A DNA stretch of 64,000 nucleotides from Tardiphaga sp. (GCA_030147505.1 JASBVG010000104.1:62001-126000), one strand, 5' to 3'; numbered from the stretch's first letter, positions 48,917 to 58,102 are shown. Notes: a model not told the origin generated them from the letters alone. Numbers and translations: made by a program.

Positions 48917-49633
48917 ATGAGCTTCGACCACATGCTGATCCGGCAAGCCAAGCCGCCGCGCGCCGTGCGGGAGACTGCTGTTTCAGCGAAAGGCAAGCCG
49001 ACGCGGGCCGAAGAACTGCGTCGGCAGTTGTCCGACGAGATCGTACGTGGGGCGCTTGCGCCGGGTTCGTCGCTGGATGAGACCGAACTTGCACAGCGTT
49101 TCAACGTCTCCCGGACGCCGGTGCGTGAAGCGCTACGCCAGCTGACCGCCAGCGGCCTGATTGAGTCGCGCCCGCATCGCGGGGCCGTGGTGGCGCAGCC
49201 ATCCATCGAGCGCCTCTCCGGCATGTTCGAGGCAATGGCCGAACTGGAGGCGCTGTGTGCGGGGCTTGCGGCCGAGCGGATGTCGCCCGTGCAGCGCCAT
49301 GCGCTTGAAGCGATCCACGAGGAGTTGCGAGTCCTCAGCTATGACGGCAATCCCGAGCGCTTTCACGAAGTGAATGAGCGCTTCCACAATGCGATCTATC
49401 AGGGATCGCAGAACGACTATATCGCAGAGATCACACTGGCAACGCGTGTTCGCGTGCAGCCGTTCCGGCGGGCCCAGTTCCGCAATCTTGGCCGTCTTGC
49501 GAAGTCACAGGCCGAGCATGACCGCGTCGTCGTCGCCATCATGCGCGGTGACCGGAATGGTGCTGCGACTGCCATGCGCGATCACATCGTGCTGGTGCGC
49601 GACGAATACGAGCATTATGCGGTGTCGCTCTAG
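48917..49633 (+). CDS. GntR family regulator, FCD subgroup
   Basis: The 238-residue regulator has an N-terminal winged helix ('TRAEELRRQLSDEIVRGALA', 'LAQRFNVSRTPVREALRQLT') and an all-helical C-terminal FCD effector domain ('FEAMAELEALCAGLAAERMS', 'RFHEVNERFHNAIYQGSQND', 'SQAEHDRVVVAIMRGDRNGA') with metal-ligand His residues. It begins 6 bases after the AtzH-like stop, so it is the last gene of the sigma-54-driven operon and probably senses a pathway intermediate. It is convergent with a second GntR gene. Confidence 0.92.
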   Translation: MSFDHMLIRQAKPPRAVRETAVSAKGKPTRAEELRRQLSDEIVRGALAPGSSLDETELAQRFNVSRTPVREALRQLTASGLIESRPHRGAVVAQPSIERLSGMFEAMAELEALCAGLAAERMSPVQRHALEAIHEELRVLSYDGNPERFHEVNERFHNAIYQGSQNDYIAEITLATRVRVQPFRRAQFRNLGRLAKSQAEHDRVVVAIMRGDRNGAATAMRDHIVLVRDEYEHYAVSL

Positions 49634-49658
49634 GCACCTTCAGATCGCACGACGATTC

Positions 49659-50480
49659 TCACGCTCCGGCGCGAAATGAAGACAGGACGATCTTGCTTGC
49701 GGGCGACGTGTTCGGCTCGTCGTCATCAGACAGCGCGTGCAAGTCCAGTGTCTCGCCGCGGAGACGGGACAGTGTCGTCAAGGCGCGGTCGCGATCGCCT
49801 TCCAGCAGTTGGGCGAGGTGGGTAGCGGCGGCGTTGGGTTTCCGTTGCCGGATCGCCTTGAGGGTCGACGTGATCATGCCAGCGCTCATGTGGCGGAGGT
49901 CGCGGGTCTGGTAGTCGAGCGGCGTCTTCCAGATCGTGGTCCAGACAGTGTGGTTGGCAAGATCGGTCAATAACTCCACAAGCAGCTCATTGCCGGAACC
50001 ACGTGCGATCGTCTTGACGGCCCGCGTCATCGTACGAGCGAAGGCGATGGGATCGTCGACCTCGATCAGCGCATTCATTTCATTGCAGCGCCGCGCCAGT
50101 GTGTCGATATAGCTCTCGATCGGAGCTGTCGCCATGGTCCGAGCGGCGAGCGTCGATAGCGCGGTGCGCACATTGAAAAGATCCGCCACCGATTTCAGTG
50201 ACAATGGCTTGATATATGCGCCGCGGCGCGGCCGCAGTTCGACCAGACGTCGCCGCTCGAGAATGCGTATGGCTTCGCGAATGGGGCCGCGGCTAACGCC
50301 GAAATCCCGTGCGAGATCGAGTTCAACCAGGCGTTCTCCCGCCTTGCGTCGACCGGACACGATTTCAGCGCCGAGTTCCTCCGCGACTTGATCGGGCAGG
50401 GTGCGCGGCGCAAATCTGCGTTCGCTCTCCCTGTCTCTTCCTTTGTCGTCGGGCGATGGCTTGCGAAGCGGTGCTGCCAT
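49659..50480 (-). CDS. GntR family regulator, FCD subgroup
   Basis: The 273-residue protein has a charged N-terminal ~30 residues, then the winged helix ('TLPDQVAEELGAEIVSGRRK', 'DLARDFGVSRGPIREAIRIL') and a FCD-like helical domain ('LFNVRTALSTLAARTMATAP'), followed by a ~30-residue tail. GAGGGAGA lies 5 bases before the ATG at 50480; a longer frame to 50519 is not supported. It is divergent from the second ABC transporter operon across 326 bases that contain a strong palindrome, its probable binding site. Confidence 0.9.
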   Translation of the reverse strand: MAAPLRKPSPDDKGRDRESERRFAPRTLPDQVAEELGAEIVSGRRKAGERLVELDLARDFGVSRGPIREAIRILERRRLVELRPRRGAYIKPLSLKSVADLFNVRTALSTLAARTMATAPIESYIDTLARRCNEMNALIEVDDPIAFARTMTRAVKTIARGSGNELLVELLTDLANHTVWTTIWKTPLDYQTRDLRHMSAGMITSTLKAIRQRKPNAAATHLAQLLEGDRDRALTTLSRLRGETLDLHALSDDDEPNTSPASKIVLSSFRAGA

Positions 50481-50554
50481 GACGGTCTCCCTCGAAGCTG
50501 TATTGGTCTTGAGCTGCACGCTGTTCGCATGCCCGCATCCTTGCTACTGCGAAA

Positions 50555-50574
50555 GTCAATTGTTGACAATTGAC
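50555..50574. promoter_or_regulatory. Probable GntR operator overlapping a promoter
   Basis: GTCAATTG (50555-50562) and CAATTGAC (50567-50574) form a perfect 8-bp palindrome around TTGA. It is centred 85 bases upstream of the GntR start. A TTGACA (-35-like) at 50563-50568 lies within it, with a weak -10 about 17 bases on. The remaining part of the 326-base intergenic region (50481-50806) carries an open frame joined in phase to the next gene but without a start codon; no gene is assigned there. Confidence 0.75.
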
Positions 50575-50806
50575 AATCGGTCGCCTTTCATAAGCGGACC
50601 ATCGTGCGGTCGATACCGGCATCAAGCCGGGCGCGCGTTGCAATGTCCCGGCGCAAGACCGGGAGCAGGGAGATGAACATGGCGAACCCATCCGCGCCGA
50701 TGGCTATCCAGCTGACTGTGCTCTGTGCATTCGGAACCGCGTCAATCTCGAGCAGGCGTGCGCTATCTACGACGCCTATTGCTGGATCTTTCCGCAAACG
50801 CTTGTC

Positions 50807-51877
50807 GTGAGCGCTCCGATGCGGAGTGTCGATCAGACATCCATGGCTTCGGACATTCGTGAGCGGGTGCCGTCAGGTTCAACCGCGCCGGTTCAACCGC
50901 TGCTTGAGGTGCGTGATCTGTCGCTATCCTTCGCGACGGGACGCGGTACGTTGTCGATTACGCGGAATGTGAGTTTCTCCATCGCGCCGGGTGAGCGCGT
51001 CGGTCTCGTCGGCGAAAGCGGCTGCGGCAAGACCGTGACCGGCCTGTCGCTGCTTCGCTTGCTGCCGCCGCAATCGGCGCGGATCGAGGGTGAAATCCTC
51101 TTCAACGGCACCAATCTCGCGACGCTCCCTCCGCGGCGAATGCGCGCAGTGCGTGGGCGTGATATCGCGATGATCTTCCAGGAACCGATGAGCGCGCTTG
51201 ATCCGGTATTCACCGTCGGCGATCAGATCAGCGAGGCTTACCGCGTTCATTTTCCAGTCAGCCGTGCCGAGGGGCGCGAGCGCGCCATCAAGGCGTTGCG
51301 CGATGTCGGCATTCCAGCGCCGGAGCGCCGCTGCGATGAATATCCGCATCAGTTGTCCGGCGGCATGCGGCAACGCGTCATGATCGCAATGGCGCTGATC
51401 TGTGAACCGAAACTGCTGATTGCGGACGAACCGACGACGGCTCTTGATGTCACCGTGCAGGCGCAGATCACCGATCTCCTGCGCTCGCTGAGCGAACGCA
51501 CCGGCACTGCACTGATCTTCATCACCCATGACCTCGGCGTCGTCGCGGAGACCTGCACACGCATGATCACCATGTATGCGGGCGAGGTGGTCGAGGATGC
51601 GCCGGTGGACGACGCACTGATGCGGCCGCGCCATCCCTATACGTCCGGTCTGCTGCGATCGCTGCCCGGCCTGAGTGAACGGCGCGGCGCGCTTCCCTCG
51701 ATTCCCGGCCGCGTGCCGTCGCCGAATGCCATGCCGGCCGGTTGCCGCTTTCGCACGCGCTGCAAATATGCCGCTCCTGGCTGTGAGCGAGAACAGCCGA
51801 TGGTCGAGACCGATACAGGCCGCGCAGCGCGCTGTTGGCGTGCGCCGGCACTCGAACTACCGGGAGCGGTTAACTGA
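50807..51877 (+). CDS. ABC transporter ATPase, DppD type
   Basis: The ~356-residue ATPase has Walker A 'GESGCGKTVTGLSLL', signature 'LSGGMRQRVMIAMALI', Walker B 'LLIADEPTTALDV' and the C-terminal oligopeptide-transporter domain ('GRVPSPNAMPAGCRFRTRCK', then 'CEREQ' and 'RCWRAP') with conserved Cys residues. The start is GTG 50807; ATGs at 50819 and 50843 are alternatives because the ATPase proper begins near residue 30. It is the first gene of a nine-gene co-directional series. The stop overlaps the next start (TGATG). Confidence 0.92.
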   Translation: MSAPMRSVDQTSMASDIRERVPSGSTAPVQPLLEVRDLSLSFATGRGTLSITRNVSFSIAPGERVGLVGESGCGKTVTGLSLLRLLPPQSARIEGEILFNGTNLATLPPRRMRAVRGRDIAMIFQEPMSALDPVFTVGDQISEAYRVHFPVSRAEGRERAIKALRDVGIPAPERRCDEYPHQLSGGMRQRVMIAMALICEPKLLIADEPTTALDVTVQAQITDLLRSLSERTGTALIFITHDLGVVAETCTRMITMYAGEVVEDAPVDDALMRPRHPYTSGLLRSLPGLSERRGALPSIPGRVPSPNAMPAGCRFRTRCKYAAPGCEREQPMVETDTGRAARCWRAPALELPGAVN

Positions 51878-52899
51878 TGTCGGCCATCGAAGCAAATGAC
51901 AGCGGCATCCTCGCTGTGCGCGACCTGCGGATTCTGTTTCCGACGCGCGACGGTCGCGACACGGTCAAGGCGATCGACGGGATGGATTTCGATGTCCATC
52001 CGGGTGAGACCTTCGGCGTCATCGGCGAGTCCGGCTCGGGGAAGACCACGCTCGGCCGCGCGCTGGTATCCCTGTTGCCGCCGACCGAGGGCAGGATTCT
52101 GCACGACGGGACCGATCCGGCGACCCTCACCACAGAACGATTTCGCGCGCATCGCCGCGATTACCAGATCATCTTTCAGGACCCGAACGCTGCGCTGAAT
52201 CCGCGCATGGCCATCATTGACAGCATCGTCGAGCCGATGGAGATCATGCGTGAAGGTGATGCGGCATCGCGGCGCCGGCGCGGGATCGCGATGCTCGATC
52301 GCGTCGGGTTGTCGGCGGAAGTCGCTGACCGCTATCCGCATCAATTGTCGGGCGGGCAGAAGCAGCGCGTCAATATCGCGCGTGTTCTGACGCTGCGTCC
52401 GAAGGTAATTGTCTGCGACGAAGTTGTTGCGGCGCTCGATGTATCCATCCGCGGCGATGTGCTCAATCTGTTCGCCGATCTGCAGCGCGAATTCGGCCTG
52501 ACCTATGTGTTTATCACCCACGATATTTCCGTGGTGTCGCATATCTCCGATCGGATCGCCGTCACCTATCTGGGCAGACTGATGGAGCTCGGCGGCGCGG
52601 AGGAGGTCGTCGAGCGTCCGCTGCATCCTTATACGCGGGCGCTGCTGTCGGCGGAGCCGGTTCCGCTGCCGTCACATTTGCGAACCGATCGCCGCATCAT
52701 TCTCGAAGGCGAGATACCGAGCCCTGTTTTGCCGCCATCGGGCTGCCGCTTCCGCACGCGCTGCCCTTCGGTACAGCCGCGTTGCGCGGAGGAAGTGCCG
52801 GCCTGGCGCGAAGTCAAACCGGGTCATCGCGTTGCCTGCCATTTCGCGACGGCCGATGGCCCGCCAGCAGATAATCAGAAGGCGCCCAAGGCGTCATAA
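51877..52899 (+). CDS. ABC transporter ATPase, DppF type
   Basis: The 340-residue second ATPase has Walker A 'GESGSGKTTLGRAL', signature 'LSGGQKQRVNIARVL' and Walker B with an atypical loop 'VIVCDEVVAALDVS' (DEVVAALD where DEPTSALD is usual). The C-terminal oligopeptide domain ends with a Cys-rich 'GCRFRTRCPSVQPRCAEEVP' segment. It works as a heterodimer with the preceding ATPase to drive the permease pair 1.6 kb downstream. The binding-protein gene follows after 19 bases. Confidence 0.93.
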   Translation: MSAIEANDSGILAVRDLRILFPTRDGRDTVKAIDGMDFDVHPGETFGVIGESGSGKTTLGRALVSLLPPTEGRILHDGTDPATLTTERFRAHRRDYQIIFQDPNAALNPRMAIIDSIVEPMEIMREGDAASRRRRGIAMLDRVGLSAEVADRYPHQLSGGQKQRVNIARVLTLRPKVIVCDEVVAALDVSIRGDVLNLFADLQREFGLTYVFITHDISVVSHISDRIAVTYLGRLMELGGAEEVVERPLHPYTRALLSAEPVPLPSHLRTDRRIILEGEIPSPVLPPSGCRFRTRCPSVQPRCAEEVPAWREVKPGHRVACHFATADGPPADNQKAPKAS

Positions 52900-52918
52900 T
52901 TATCGGGAGGAGAACAAG

Positions 52919-54472
52919 ATGCGCGTGATCGATCTCGGGCAGCGGCAATTGCGCCGCCGCGATATCCTGGCGCTGATGGGCGGCGCTGCGGCCGCCGGCA
53001 CATTGGGGCTGCCGGCATTCGCGGAGGAGGCGAAGAAGGGCGGTGTGCTGAAAGTCGCCGCGCCGGCCAATCCGTCGTCGCTCGATCCTGCGACCGGCGG
53101 TGCTGGCTCGGATCACAGCATTCTCTGGACCATGTATGACACGCTGGTCGAATGGGACTACGAGACGCTGAAGCCGAAGCCAGGCATGGCGAAGTGGGCA
53201 TTCCCCGATCCGAAGACGATGGTGCTGGACATCACGGGCGGCATCAAGTTTCACGATGGCACCACGCTCGATGCAGAAGCCGTGAAGTTCAATCTCGAAC
53301 GCAACCGCTCGGATCAGCGCTCCAACGTCAAGCCGGACCTGTCCAGCGTCGAGAGCATCGAGGTGACCGGCCCGCTGCAGGTCACGCTGAAGCTCAAGAA
53401 CCCCGATTCCGCGCTGCCGGCGATTCTATCCGACCGCGCCGGCATGATGGTCTCGCCGACCAATATCAAGGCCCTCGGCAATGACACGGATCGGAAGCCC
53501 GTCGGCGCCGGACCGTGGAAGTTCGTGCGCTGGAACGACAACGAGATCATTGTCGTCACGCGTCACGAGGACTATTGGCGCAAGGGCCGCCCCTATCTCG
53601 ATGGCATCGAGTTCAACATCATCACGGAGAATGCGACGGCGCTGCGCTCGGTGGTGGCGGGGCAGAATGACATGGCGTTCCAGTTGCCTGCACGTCTGAA
53701 GCCGGTGATCGAACGCGCCAAGAACCTGACGACTGTGACGTCGCCGACACTGTACTGCATCCAGCTCTATTTCAACTATGCCCGCGCGCCCCTGGACAAT
53801 GTGAAGGTCCGTCAGGCGATCAATTTTGCGCTGGACCGCGACGTCTTCGTCAAGGCCGCGCTCAGCGGTCTCGGCGAGCCCGCGCGAATGACGCTGCCGA
53901 GCTCGCACTGGGCCTACAACAGGGATGTCGCTAACACCTATCCGCACGATCCCGAGCGCGCGAAGAAACTGCTCGCCGAGGCCGGATACAAAGATGGTCT
54001 CGAACTCACCATCGGCGGCTACACCGATCAGGACTCGGTTCGCCGCGGCGAGGTGATCCAGGATCAGCTCGGCAAGGCCGGTATCCGCCTGAAATTCACC
54101 CGCGGTACCATCGCCGAAATCAGTGCGCAGTTCTTTGCCACCGAGAAAAAGTTCGATCTTCTAGTGTCGGCCTGGACTGGGCGCCCCGATCCGAGCATGA
54201 CCTATGCGCTCGGTTTCGACAAAGACGCCTACTACAATGCTGGCCGTACCGCAGATCCGGAGCTGTCCAGGCTGATCAGGGAAAGTCGAGTCAGCGAGGA
54301 TCTCAGCAAGCGCGCCGAAATCTTCGCCAAGATCCAGAAGATCACCGTGGAGTCCGCACTGTCAGCGCCGCTCGCGTTCCAGTTCGAGCTCGATGCCTTG
54401 TCCGCGAAGGTGAAGAGCTTCAGGCCGAACCTGCTCGGCAAGCCGAAATTCGAGAACATCTCCCTCGGATAA
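52919..54472 (+). CDS. ABC transporter substrate-binding protein (SBP_bac_5)
   Basis: The 517-residue periplasmic binding protein has a Tat-like leader ('RRRDILALMGGAAAAGTLGL' ending PAFAE). The body follows the family: 'VAAPANPSSLDPATGGAGSD', 'FHDGTTLDAEAVKFNLERNR', 'KPVGAGPWKFVRWNDNEIIV', 'KVRQAINFALDRDVFVKAAL' and 'AGRTADPELSRLIRESRVSE'. GGGAGGAG at 52905-52912 fits the ATG at 52919; the earlier in-frame ATG overlaps the ATPase gene. It differs substantially from the binding protein at 41603, so the two systems import different ligands, here probably a carboxylate- or amide-bearing compound processed by the downstream CoA genes. Confidence 0.93.
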   Translation: MRVIDLGQRQLRRRDILALMGGAAAAGTLGLPAFAEEAKKGGVLKVAAPANPSSLDPATGGAGSDHSILWTMYDTLVEWDYETLKPKPGMAKWAFPDPKTMVLDITGGIKFHDGTTLDAEAVKFNLERNRSDQRSNVKPDLSSVESIEVTGPLQVTLKLKNPDSALPAILSDRAGMMVSPTNIKALGNDTDRKPVGAGPWKFVRWNDNEIIVVTRHEDYWRKGRPYLDGIEFNIITENATALRSVVAGQNDMAFQLPARLKPVIERAKNLTTVTSPTLYCIQLYFNYARAPLDNVKVRQAINFALDRDVFVKAALSGLGEPARMTLPSSHWAYNRDVANTYPHDPERAKKLLAEAGYKDGLELTIGGYTDQDSVRRGEVIQDQLGKAGIRLKFTRGTIAEISAQFFATEKKFDLLVSAWTGRPDPSMTYALGFDKDAYYNAGRTADPELSRLIRESRVSEDLSKRAEIFAKIQKITVESALSAPLAFQFELDALSAKVKSFRPNLLGKPKFENISLG

Positions 54473-54479
54473 TGCCAAC

Positions 54480-54504
54480 GGCGCCGCGCACGACGCGCGG
54501 CGCC
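54480..54504 (+). promoter_or_regulatory. Intercistronic GC hairpin after the binding-protein gene
   Basis: A perfect 10-bp stem (arms 54480-54489 and 54495-54504, loop ACGAC) starts 8 bases after the binding-protein stop. It is followed by GCCTTT only, so it is probably a stabilising or attenuating hairpin that raises binding-protein over permease mRNA. It implies that the permease starts after it, at 54526. Confidence 0.8.
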
Positions 54505-54525
54505 GCCTTTCAGGTGAAATGGCAC

Positions 54526-55482
54526 ATGAGAAAATCTGCTCGTCTCCGCATCGTCGGCCGCCGCTTGTTACAGGCGCTTCCGGTCGTGATCTTGTCCACC
54601 TTCATCGTGTTCGGCCTGTTGAAGCTGGTGCCGGGCGATGTCGCCGTGACGCTTGCAGGCGACAACGCTTCGGATCAGCGCATCGCCGAGATTCGCGAGA
54701 TCTATGGCCTCAACCAGCCGTTTCTCGTTCAGTATGGGTCGTGGCTGTTCAAGGCGTTGCACGGCGACCTGTCGAAGTCGCTGATCTCGAATGAGGCGGT
54801 ACTGACGGCCATCCAGCGCTGCCTGCCGCATACGATTCTGATCGTGGTCCTGGCATTGTTGACGGCGCTGATCATCGGCATTCCGCTTGGTATCGCTGCA
54901 GCGACGAAGCCCGGCTCATGGATCGATGGTTTCGTGATGGCCATCGCCTCGCTCGGCGTGGCCGTACCGAATTTCTGGCTCGGCATGTTGCTGGTCGCTT
55001 TCTTCTCGCTGCAGCTCAATTGGCTGCCTGCGACCGGCGCGGCATCCTTGATGAAGGATCCTTGGGTAGCGCTCAGTCACGCCATCCTTCCGGCTGTCGC
55101 CCTCGCATCCGGCGGCATCGCCGAAGTCGCGCGGCAGTTGCGCTCGTCCCTGGTGGAAATCCTGTCGTCGCAGCAGGTGCGGACGCTGCATGCGAAAGGT
55201 TTGCCGCCGTCGTCCATTCTGTGGCGGCACGGTCTCAAGAATGTCAGCGTGAATCTGCTTACGGTGGTGAGCCTGCTCGCCAATCGCATGCTGGCGGCGA
55301 CGGTGGTCGTCGAAGCGGTGTTCGCCATTCCCGGCATGGGCGGATTGATCGTCAACGCGGCCATGAACCGCGACTTTCCGGTGGTGCAGGGCGTCGTCTT
55401 CACCATGGTGCTGATCGTCGTCAGCATCAATCTTCTGACGGACATTCTCTACAGTGTCCTCGATCCCCGGATTTCGTCATGA
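54526..55482 (+). CDS. ABC transporter permease, DppB type
   Basis: The 318-residue inner-membrane permease has 'IVGRRLLQALPVVILSTFIV', 'FGLLKLVPGDVAVTLAGDNA', the EAA-like loop 'GLPPSSILWRHGLKNVSVNL' and 'LVNAAMNRDFPVVQGVVF' typical of DppB. An ATG at 54472 overlaps the previous stop, but the strong hairpin at 54480-54504 would lie inside the reading frame, so 54526 (with AGGTG about 10 bases upstream) is preferred. The end overlaps the DppC-type gene (ATGA). Confidence 0.92.
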   Translation: MRKSARLRIVGRRLLQALPVVILSTFIVFGLLKLVPGDVAVTLAGDNASDQRIAEIREIYGLNQPFLVQYGSWLFKALHGDLSKSLISNEAVLTAIQRCLPHTILIVVLALLTALIIGIPLGIAAATKPGSWIDGFVMAIASLGVAVPNFWLGMLLVAFFSLQLNWLPATGAASLMKDPWVALSHAILPAVALASGGIAEVARQLRSSLVEILSSQQVRTLHAKGLPPSSILWRHGLKNVSVNLLTVVSLLANRMLAATVVVEAVFAIPGMGGLIVNAAMNRDFPVVQGVVFTMVLIVVSINLLTDILYSVLDPRISS

Positions 55483-56354
55483 CCGATGCCGTGATGACAG
55501 CCCCGCGCCAGCCCAGCCGGCTCTCGGGTTTCGGGCGCTGGCTGGTGACCGATATTCGCGGCGCGATCAGCCTGGGCTTCCTGCTGGCGCTGTTGCTCAT
55601 CTCGGTTCTCGCGCCATGGATCTCGCCATACAACCCGGTGGCGCAGAACATCGACGCGTCGCTGGCGGCGATGTCGGCGCAGCACTGGCTCGGCGCCGAC
55701 GATCTTGGCCGCGATACGCTGAGCCGCCTGATCTATGGCGGTGTCGCATCGCTCTACGCCAGCTTTCTTGCTGTCGCGATCGCGGTGCTGATCGGGGTGC
55801 CTGTCGGTGTGCTTGCCGGTTATCTCGGCGGCTGGGTCGATACGGTGATCAGCCGCATCATCGACAGCTTTCTGTCCTTCCCGGCCATCGTGCTGGCGAT
55901 CGCGGTCACCGGCGCCCTCGGCATCGGCCTCACCAATGGCATGATCTCGGTTGGCATCGTGTTTTCGCCGCAGCTGGCGCGTCTCGTTCGTGCCCGCACG
56001 CTGGTGGTGCGCAATGAGCTGTATGTCGATGCCGCGCGCTGCTTCGGCGGTTCGACGTCCCGCATTCTCTGGCGGCATGTGTTGCCGAATGCGATCCAGC
56101 CGGTGATCGTCCAGGTCACGCTGCTGCTCGCGGCTGCGCTGCTCGCCGAAGCAAGCCTCAGCTTTCTCGGCCTTGGCATCCAGCCGCCCGATCCGAGCTG
56201 GGGGGCGATGCTGGCGCGCGCCTATCAGAACATGGAGATCGCACCCGAGCAGATGTATCCGCCCGGCCTCGCGATCCTGTTCACGGCACTGGCCTTCAAC
56301 ACGCTGGGTGAGTCCCTGCGCGTCGCCCTCGATCCCACGATGAAACGTAACTGA
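55479..56354 (+). CDS. ABC transporter permease, DppC type
   Basis: The 291-residue permease has 'AISLGFLLALLLISVLAPWI', the hallmark 'HWLGADDLGRDTLSRLIYGG' (GxDxxGRD), the EAA-like 'CFGGSTSRILWRHVLPNAIQ' and 'AEASLSFLGLGIQPPDPSWG'. A much longer open frame exists upstream in the same phase but covers the DppB gene; the ATG at 55479 overlaps the DppB stop. It completes the channel. The CoA-ligase gene follows after 20 bases. Confidence 0.93.
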   Translation: MTDAVMTAPRQPSRLSGFGRWLVTDIRGAISLGFLLALLLISVLAPWISPYNPVAQNIDASLAAMSAQHWLGADDLGRDTLSRLIYGGVASLYASFLAVAIAVLIGVPVGVLAGYLGGWVDTVISRIIDSFLSFPAIVLAIAVTGALGIGLTNGMISVGIVFSPQLARLVRARTLVVRNELYVDAARCFGGSTSRILWRHVLPNAIQPVIVQVTLLLAAALLAEASLSFLGLGIQPPDPSWGAMLARAYQNMEIAPEQMYPPGLAILFTALAFNTLGESLRVALDPTMKRN

Positions 56355-56374
56355 CAATAACAAGGAAGACGGTC

Positions 56375-58102
56375 ATGACCGCAGATACCAGGGAAGCCCA
56401 GAAGGAAGCCGACTATCTGGCCCGGCTACACGAGCTGTGGGCCAAGGCATGGCCGAAGGGGACACCGAAGACGCCGCAATATCCCCACGGCGAAGTGGCG
56501 CTGACCGAATATCTGCGCATCTGGGCGCGGTTGCAGCCGCAGAAGCCGGCGGTGATCTTTTATGGCCACGTCACCAGCTATGCCGATCTCGACAAGCAGA
56601 GCGATCGCTTTGCCGCCTTGTTGATGGCGAAGGGTGTTCGCAAGGGCGACCGTGTTGCCGTCTTCATGCCGAATTGCCCGCAATTCCACATCGCATTCTT
56701 CGGCATCCTCAAGCTCGGCGCCATCCATGTTCCGGTAAGCCCGTTGTCGCGCGCCTTCGAGCTTGCCTATGAACTCAACGACACCGACGCCGAAGTCATT
56801 GTCGCGCTCGACCAGCTGGCGCCCGTGGTCGATCAGGTCCGCGGCGAGACCAAACTGCGTGAAGTGATCGTCACTTCCTTCGCCGATGTCCTTCCGGTCG
56901 AGCCGACCATTCCTGTCCCGGACTCCATTCGTGGCCCGCGCGTCGCAGTTCCGGGCGCGACGGACCTATTGCCCGCGCTCGCAGCTTTGCCCGAGCCGAA
57001 GCCGCTGCCGCCCGCCGCGCTCGATAATATCGCAGCGCTGAATTACACGGGCGGCACCACGGGCATGCCGAAAGGTTGTGTCCATACCCAGCGCGACATG
57101 GTCTATACGGCTGCCGCCAATCACGGCATTTCCGTCGTCTCCAATCAGAACAGCATCTATCTCTCGTTTTTCCCGGAATTCTGGATTGCCGGAGAAAACT
57201 TTGGCCTGATCTTTCCGCTCTTTGCCGGGGCGACGCTGGTGCTGCTGGCGCGCTGGGACGCGGTGGGGGCGCTGTCCGCCATCGATCGTTACAAGGTCAA
57301 TGTCACCGCTATGCCGGTGGATGGCGCCGTTGAGCTGATGGATCATCCGCGTTTCAAGGAGTTCGATCTGTCCTCGCTGAGCCAGGTCCGCGTCGTCTCC
57401 TTCGTGAAGAAGCTCAATCCAGATTATCGCAAGCGCTGGAAGGATCTCACCGGCATCGTCCTCACCGAAGCATCCTGGGGCATGACGGAAACGCACACGT
57501 CGAACACGTTCGTGTCTGGCTTCCAGGAGAATGACTTCGATCTGCTGTCGCAGCCGATCTTCGTCGGCCTGCCGGTGCCGGGCGCCGAATTCAAGATCAC
57601 CGATTTCGAGACCGGCGAACTTGTGCCGCTCGGCGCCGAGGGTGAGATCCGCGTCCGTACGCCATCATTGCTCAAGGGTTACTGGAACAAGCCGGAAGCC
57701 ACAGCTGAATCTCTCGTCAATGGCTGGCTGCGTACCGGCGATATCGGCACCATCGACACTCAGGGATTTCTGCACTTCCTCGGCCGCCGCAAGGAGATGC
57801 TCAAGGTCAAGGGCATGAGCGTGTTTCCGCCGGAGATCGAGGCCCTGCTTGGCCAGCATCCGAAAGTACTGGGATCTGGCGTTGTCGGCCGCGACGATGC
57901 CGACAAGGGGCAGGTGCCCGTTGCCTTCATCCAGCTCAAGCCGGAGGCCCATGGCAGCGTGACGCCGGCGGAGATCCAGGCGTGGTGCGCCGAGCGGATG
58001 GCTGTCTACAAGGTGCCGGAAGTGCGCATCATCGATGCATTGCCGATGACCGCCACCGGCAAGGTGAAGAAGCAGGAACTGAACGCCAACGCGCCGCTCT
58101 GA
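56375..58102 (+). CDS. AMP-forming acyl-CoA ligase
   Basis: The 575-residue adenylate-forming enzyme has the P-loop 'NYTGGTTGMPKGC' (~223-235), 'WGMTETH' (~367), 'GWLRTGDIGTIDTQGFLHFL' with the adenine-ribose Asp, and the C-terminal 'GRRKEMLKVKGMSVFPPEIE' with catalytic 'MTATGKVKKQEL'. It activates a carboxylic acid with ATP to a CoA thioester in the cytoplasm. AAGGAAG lies just upstream of the ATG. Placed between an ABC importer and an acyl-CoA carboxylase, it probably activates the imported acid; chain length and structure cannot be read off. Confidence 0.93.
   Translation: MTADTREAQKEADYLARLHELWAKAWPKGTPKTPQYPHGEVALTEYLRIWARLQPQKPAVIFYGHVTSYADLDKQSDRFAALLMAKGVRKGDRVAVFMPNCPQFHIAFFGILKLGAIHVPVSPLSRAFELAYELNDTDAEVIVALDQLAPVVDQVRGETKLREVIVTSFADVLPVEPTIPVPDSIRGPRVAVPGATDLLPALAALPEPKPLPPAALDNIAALNYTGGTTGMPKGCVHTQRDMVYTAAANHGISVVSNQNSIYLSFFPEFWIAGENFGLIFPLFAGATLVLLARWDAVGALSAIDRYKVNVTAMPVDGAVELMDHPRFKEFDLSSLSQVRVVSFVKKLNPDYRKRWKDLTGIVLTEASWGMTETHTSNTFVSGFQENDFDLLSQPIFVGLPVPGAEFKITDFETGELVPLGAEGEIRVRTPSLLKGYWNKPEATAESLVNGWLRTGDIGTIDTQGFLHFLGRRKEMLKVKGMSVFPPEIEALLGQHPKVLGSGVVGRDDADKGQVPVAFIQLKPEAHGSVTPAEIQAWCAERMAVYKVPEVRIIDALPMTATGKVKKQELNANAPL

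Noticed and set aside
50604..50810. Small plus-strand frames upstream of the DppD-type ATPase, including an in-phase stretch lacking a start codon
   Set aside because: One frame has a plausible ribosome binding site but no recognisable protein character, and the in-phase extension has no ATG, GTG or TTG, so neither is annotated.
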